A stretch of DNA of 6,285 bases from Spirochaetaceae bacterium (GTDB lineage: Bacteria; Spirochaetota; Spirochaetia; Treponematales; Breznakiellaceae), in contig JAIRXO010000041.1 of NCBI GenBank assembly GCA_031268255.1, positions 1 to 6,285 of the forward strand, read 5' to 3'. This document shows, one piece after another, positions 6,232 to 6,285 of the stretch. How positions within the stretch are numbered: position 1 is the stretch's first letter; each line of letters opens with the position of its first letter. Position numbers and translations under genes: made by a program. The notes beneath the pieces are model-generated. The model had not been told where the DNA came from. It ran no database searches and worked only from the letters and a program-made list of their open reading frames with translations.

Positions 6232-6285
6232 ATGAAAAGAAAAAAGCAAAGCCCTGTCCCCGGCATGGCGGCCTTCCTTGTCTTT
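6232..6285 (+). CDS. Start of probable ABC transporter permease (truncated by window edge)
   Basis: Only 18 codons are visible, beginning MKRKKQSPVPGMAAFLVF and open to the edge. The very basic N-terminus followed by the beginning of a hydrophobic stretch fits a TauC/SsuC-like inner-membrane permease, the one component the transporter still lacks. ATG 6232 follows the ATPase stop by 1 nt, and GGAG lies at 6222-6225. Identity is inferred mainly from context. Confidence 0.6.
   Translation, partial: MKRKKQSPVPGMAAFLVF

Overview
The window holds one complete plus-strand gene in AT-richer DNA on the left (about 1-1060) and a tightly packed plus-strand operon in GC-richer DNA (about 1093 to the right edge). 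No rRNA, tRNA, CRISPR array or intact transposase is visible. The source is a bacterium. The mix of medium-to-high GC coding DNA, a heptad-repeat PD-(D/E)XK protein and dispersed mini-repeats would fit a spirochaete such as a termite-gut Treponema, but that is a low-confidence impression, not proof.

Left part: positions 1-353 are non-coding on the plus strand. They hold a good sigma70-type promoter pointing left, two identical 22-bp REP-like repeats (117-138 and 208-229) and decayed ACGGAC-type short repeats. Gene 354-995 follows. It encodes a 213-residue protein with an N-terminal heptad coiled coil, encoded by near-perfect 21-bp tandem repeats, and a C-terminal PD-(D/E)XK nuclease-like fold.

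Operon: a near-consensus promoter (TTGTCA, 17 bp, TATACT; 1027-1055) precedes seven genes in one direction. The order is a NimA/pyridoxamine-phosphate-oxidase-like flavoprotein, a UbiD-family decarboxylase, a UbiA-family aromatic prenyltransferase, a UbiX flavin prenyltransferase, and a NitT/TauT-type ABC transporter (periplasmic binding protein, ATPase, and the first 18 codons of what should be the permease). Successive genes are separated by at most 4 nt or overlap, so they are probably co-transcribed and translationally coupled.

How they may work together: UbiX makes prenylated FMN, which UbiD needs. UbiA attaches a polyprenyl tail to an aromatic acid and UbiD removes its carboxylate. This is the late half of quinone synthesis and matches MqnP/MqnL/MqnM of the futalosine menaquinone route. 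No gene for building the aromatic ring is in the window; an aromatic/organic-anion-type ABC importer sits in the operon instead. The most interesting hypothesis is that this is a quinone-precursor salvage operon: import a naphthoate or hydroxybenzoate released by neighbouring cells, then prenylate and decarboxylate it. The enzyme families are well supported by motifs; the salvage role and transporter substrate are inference.
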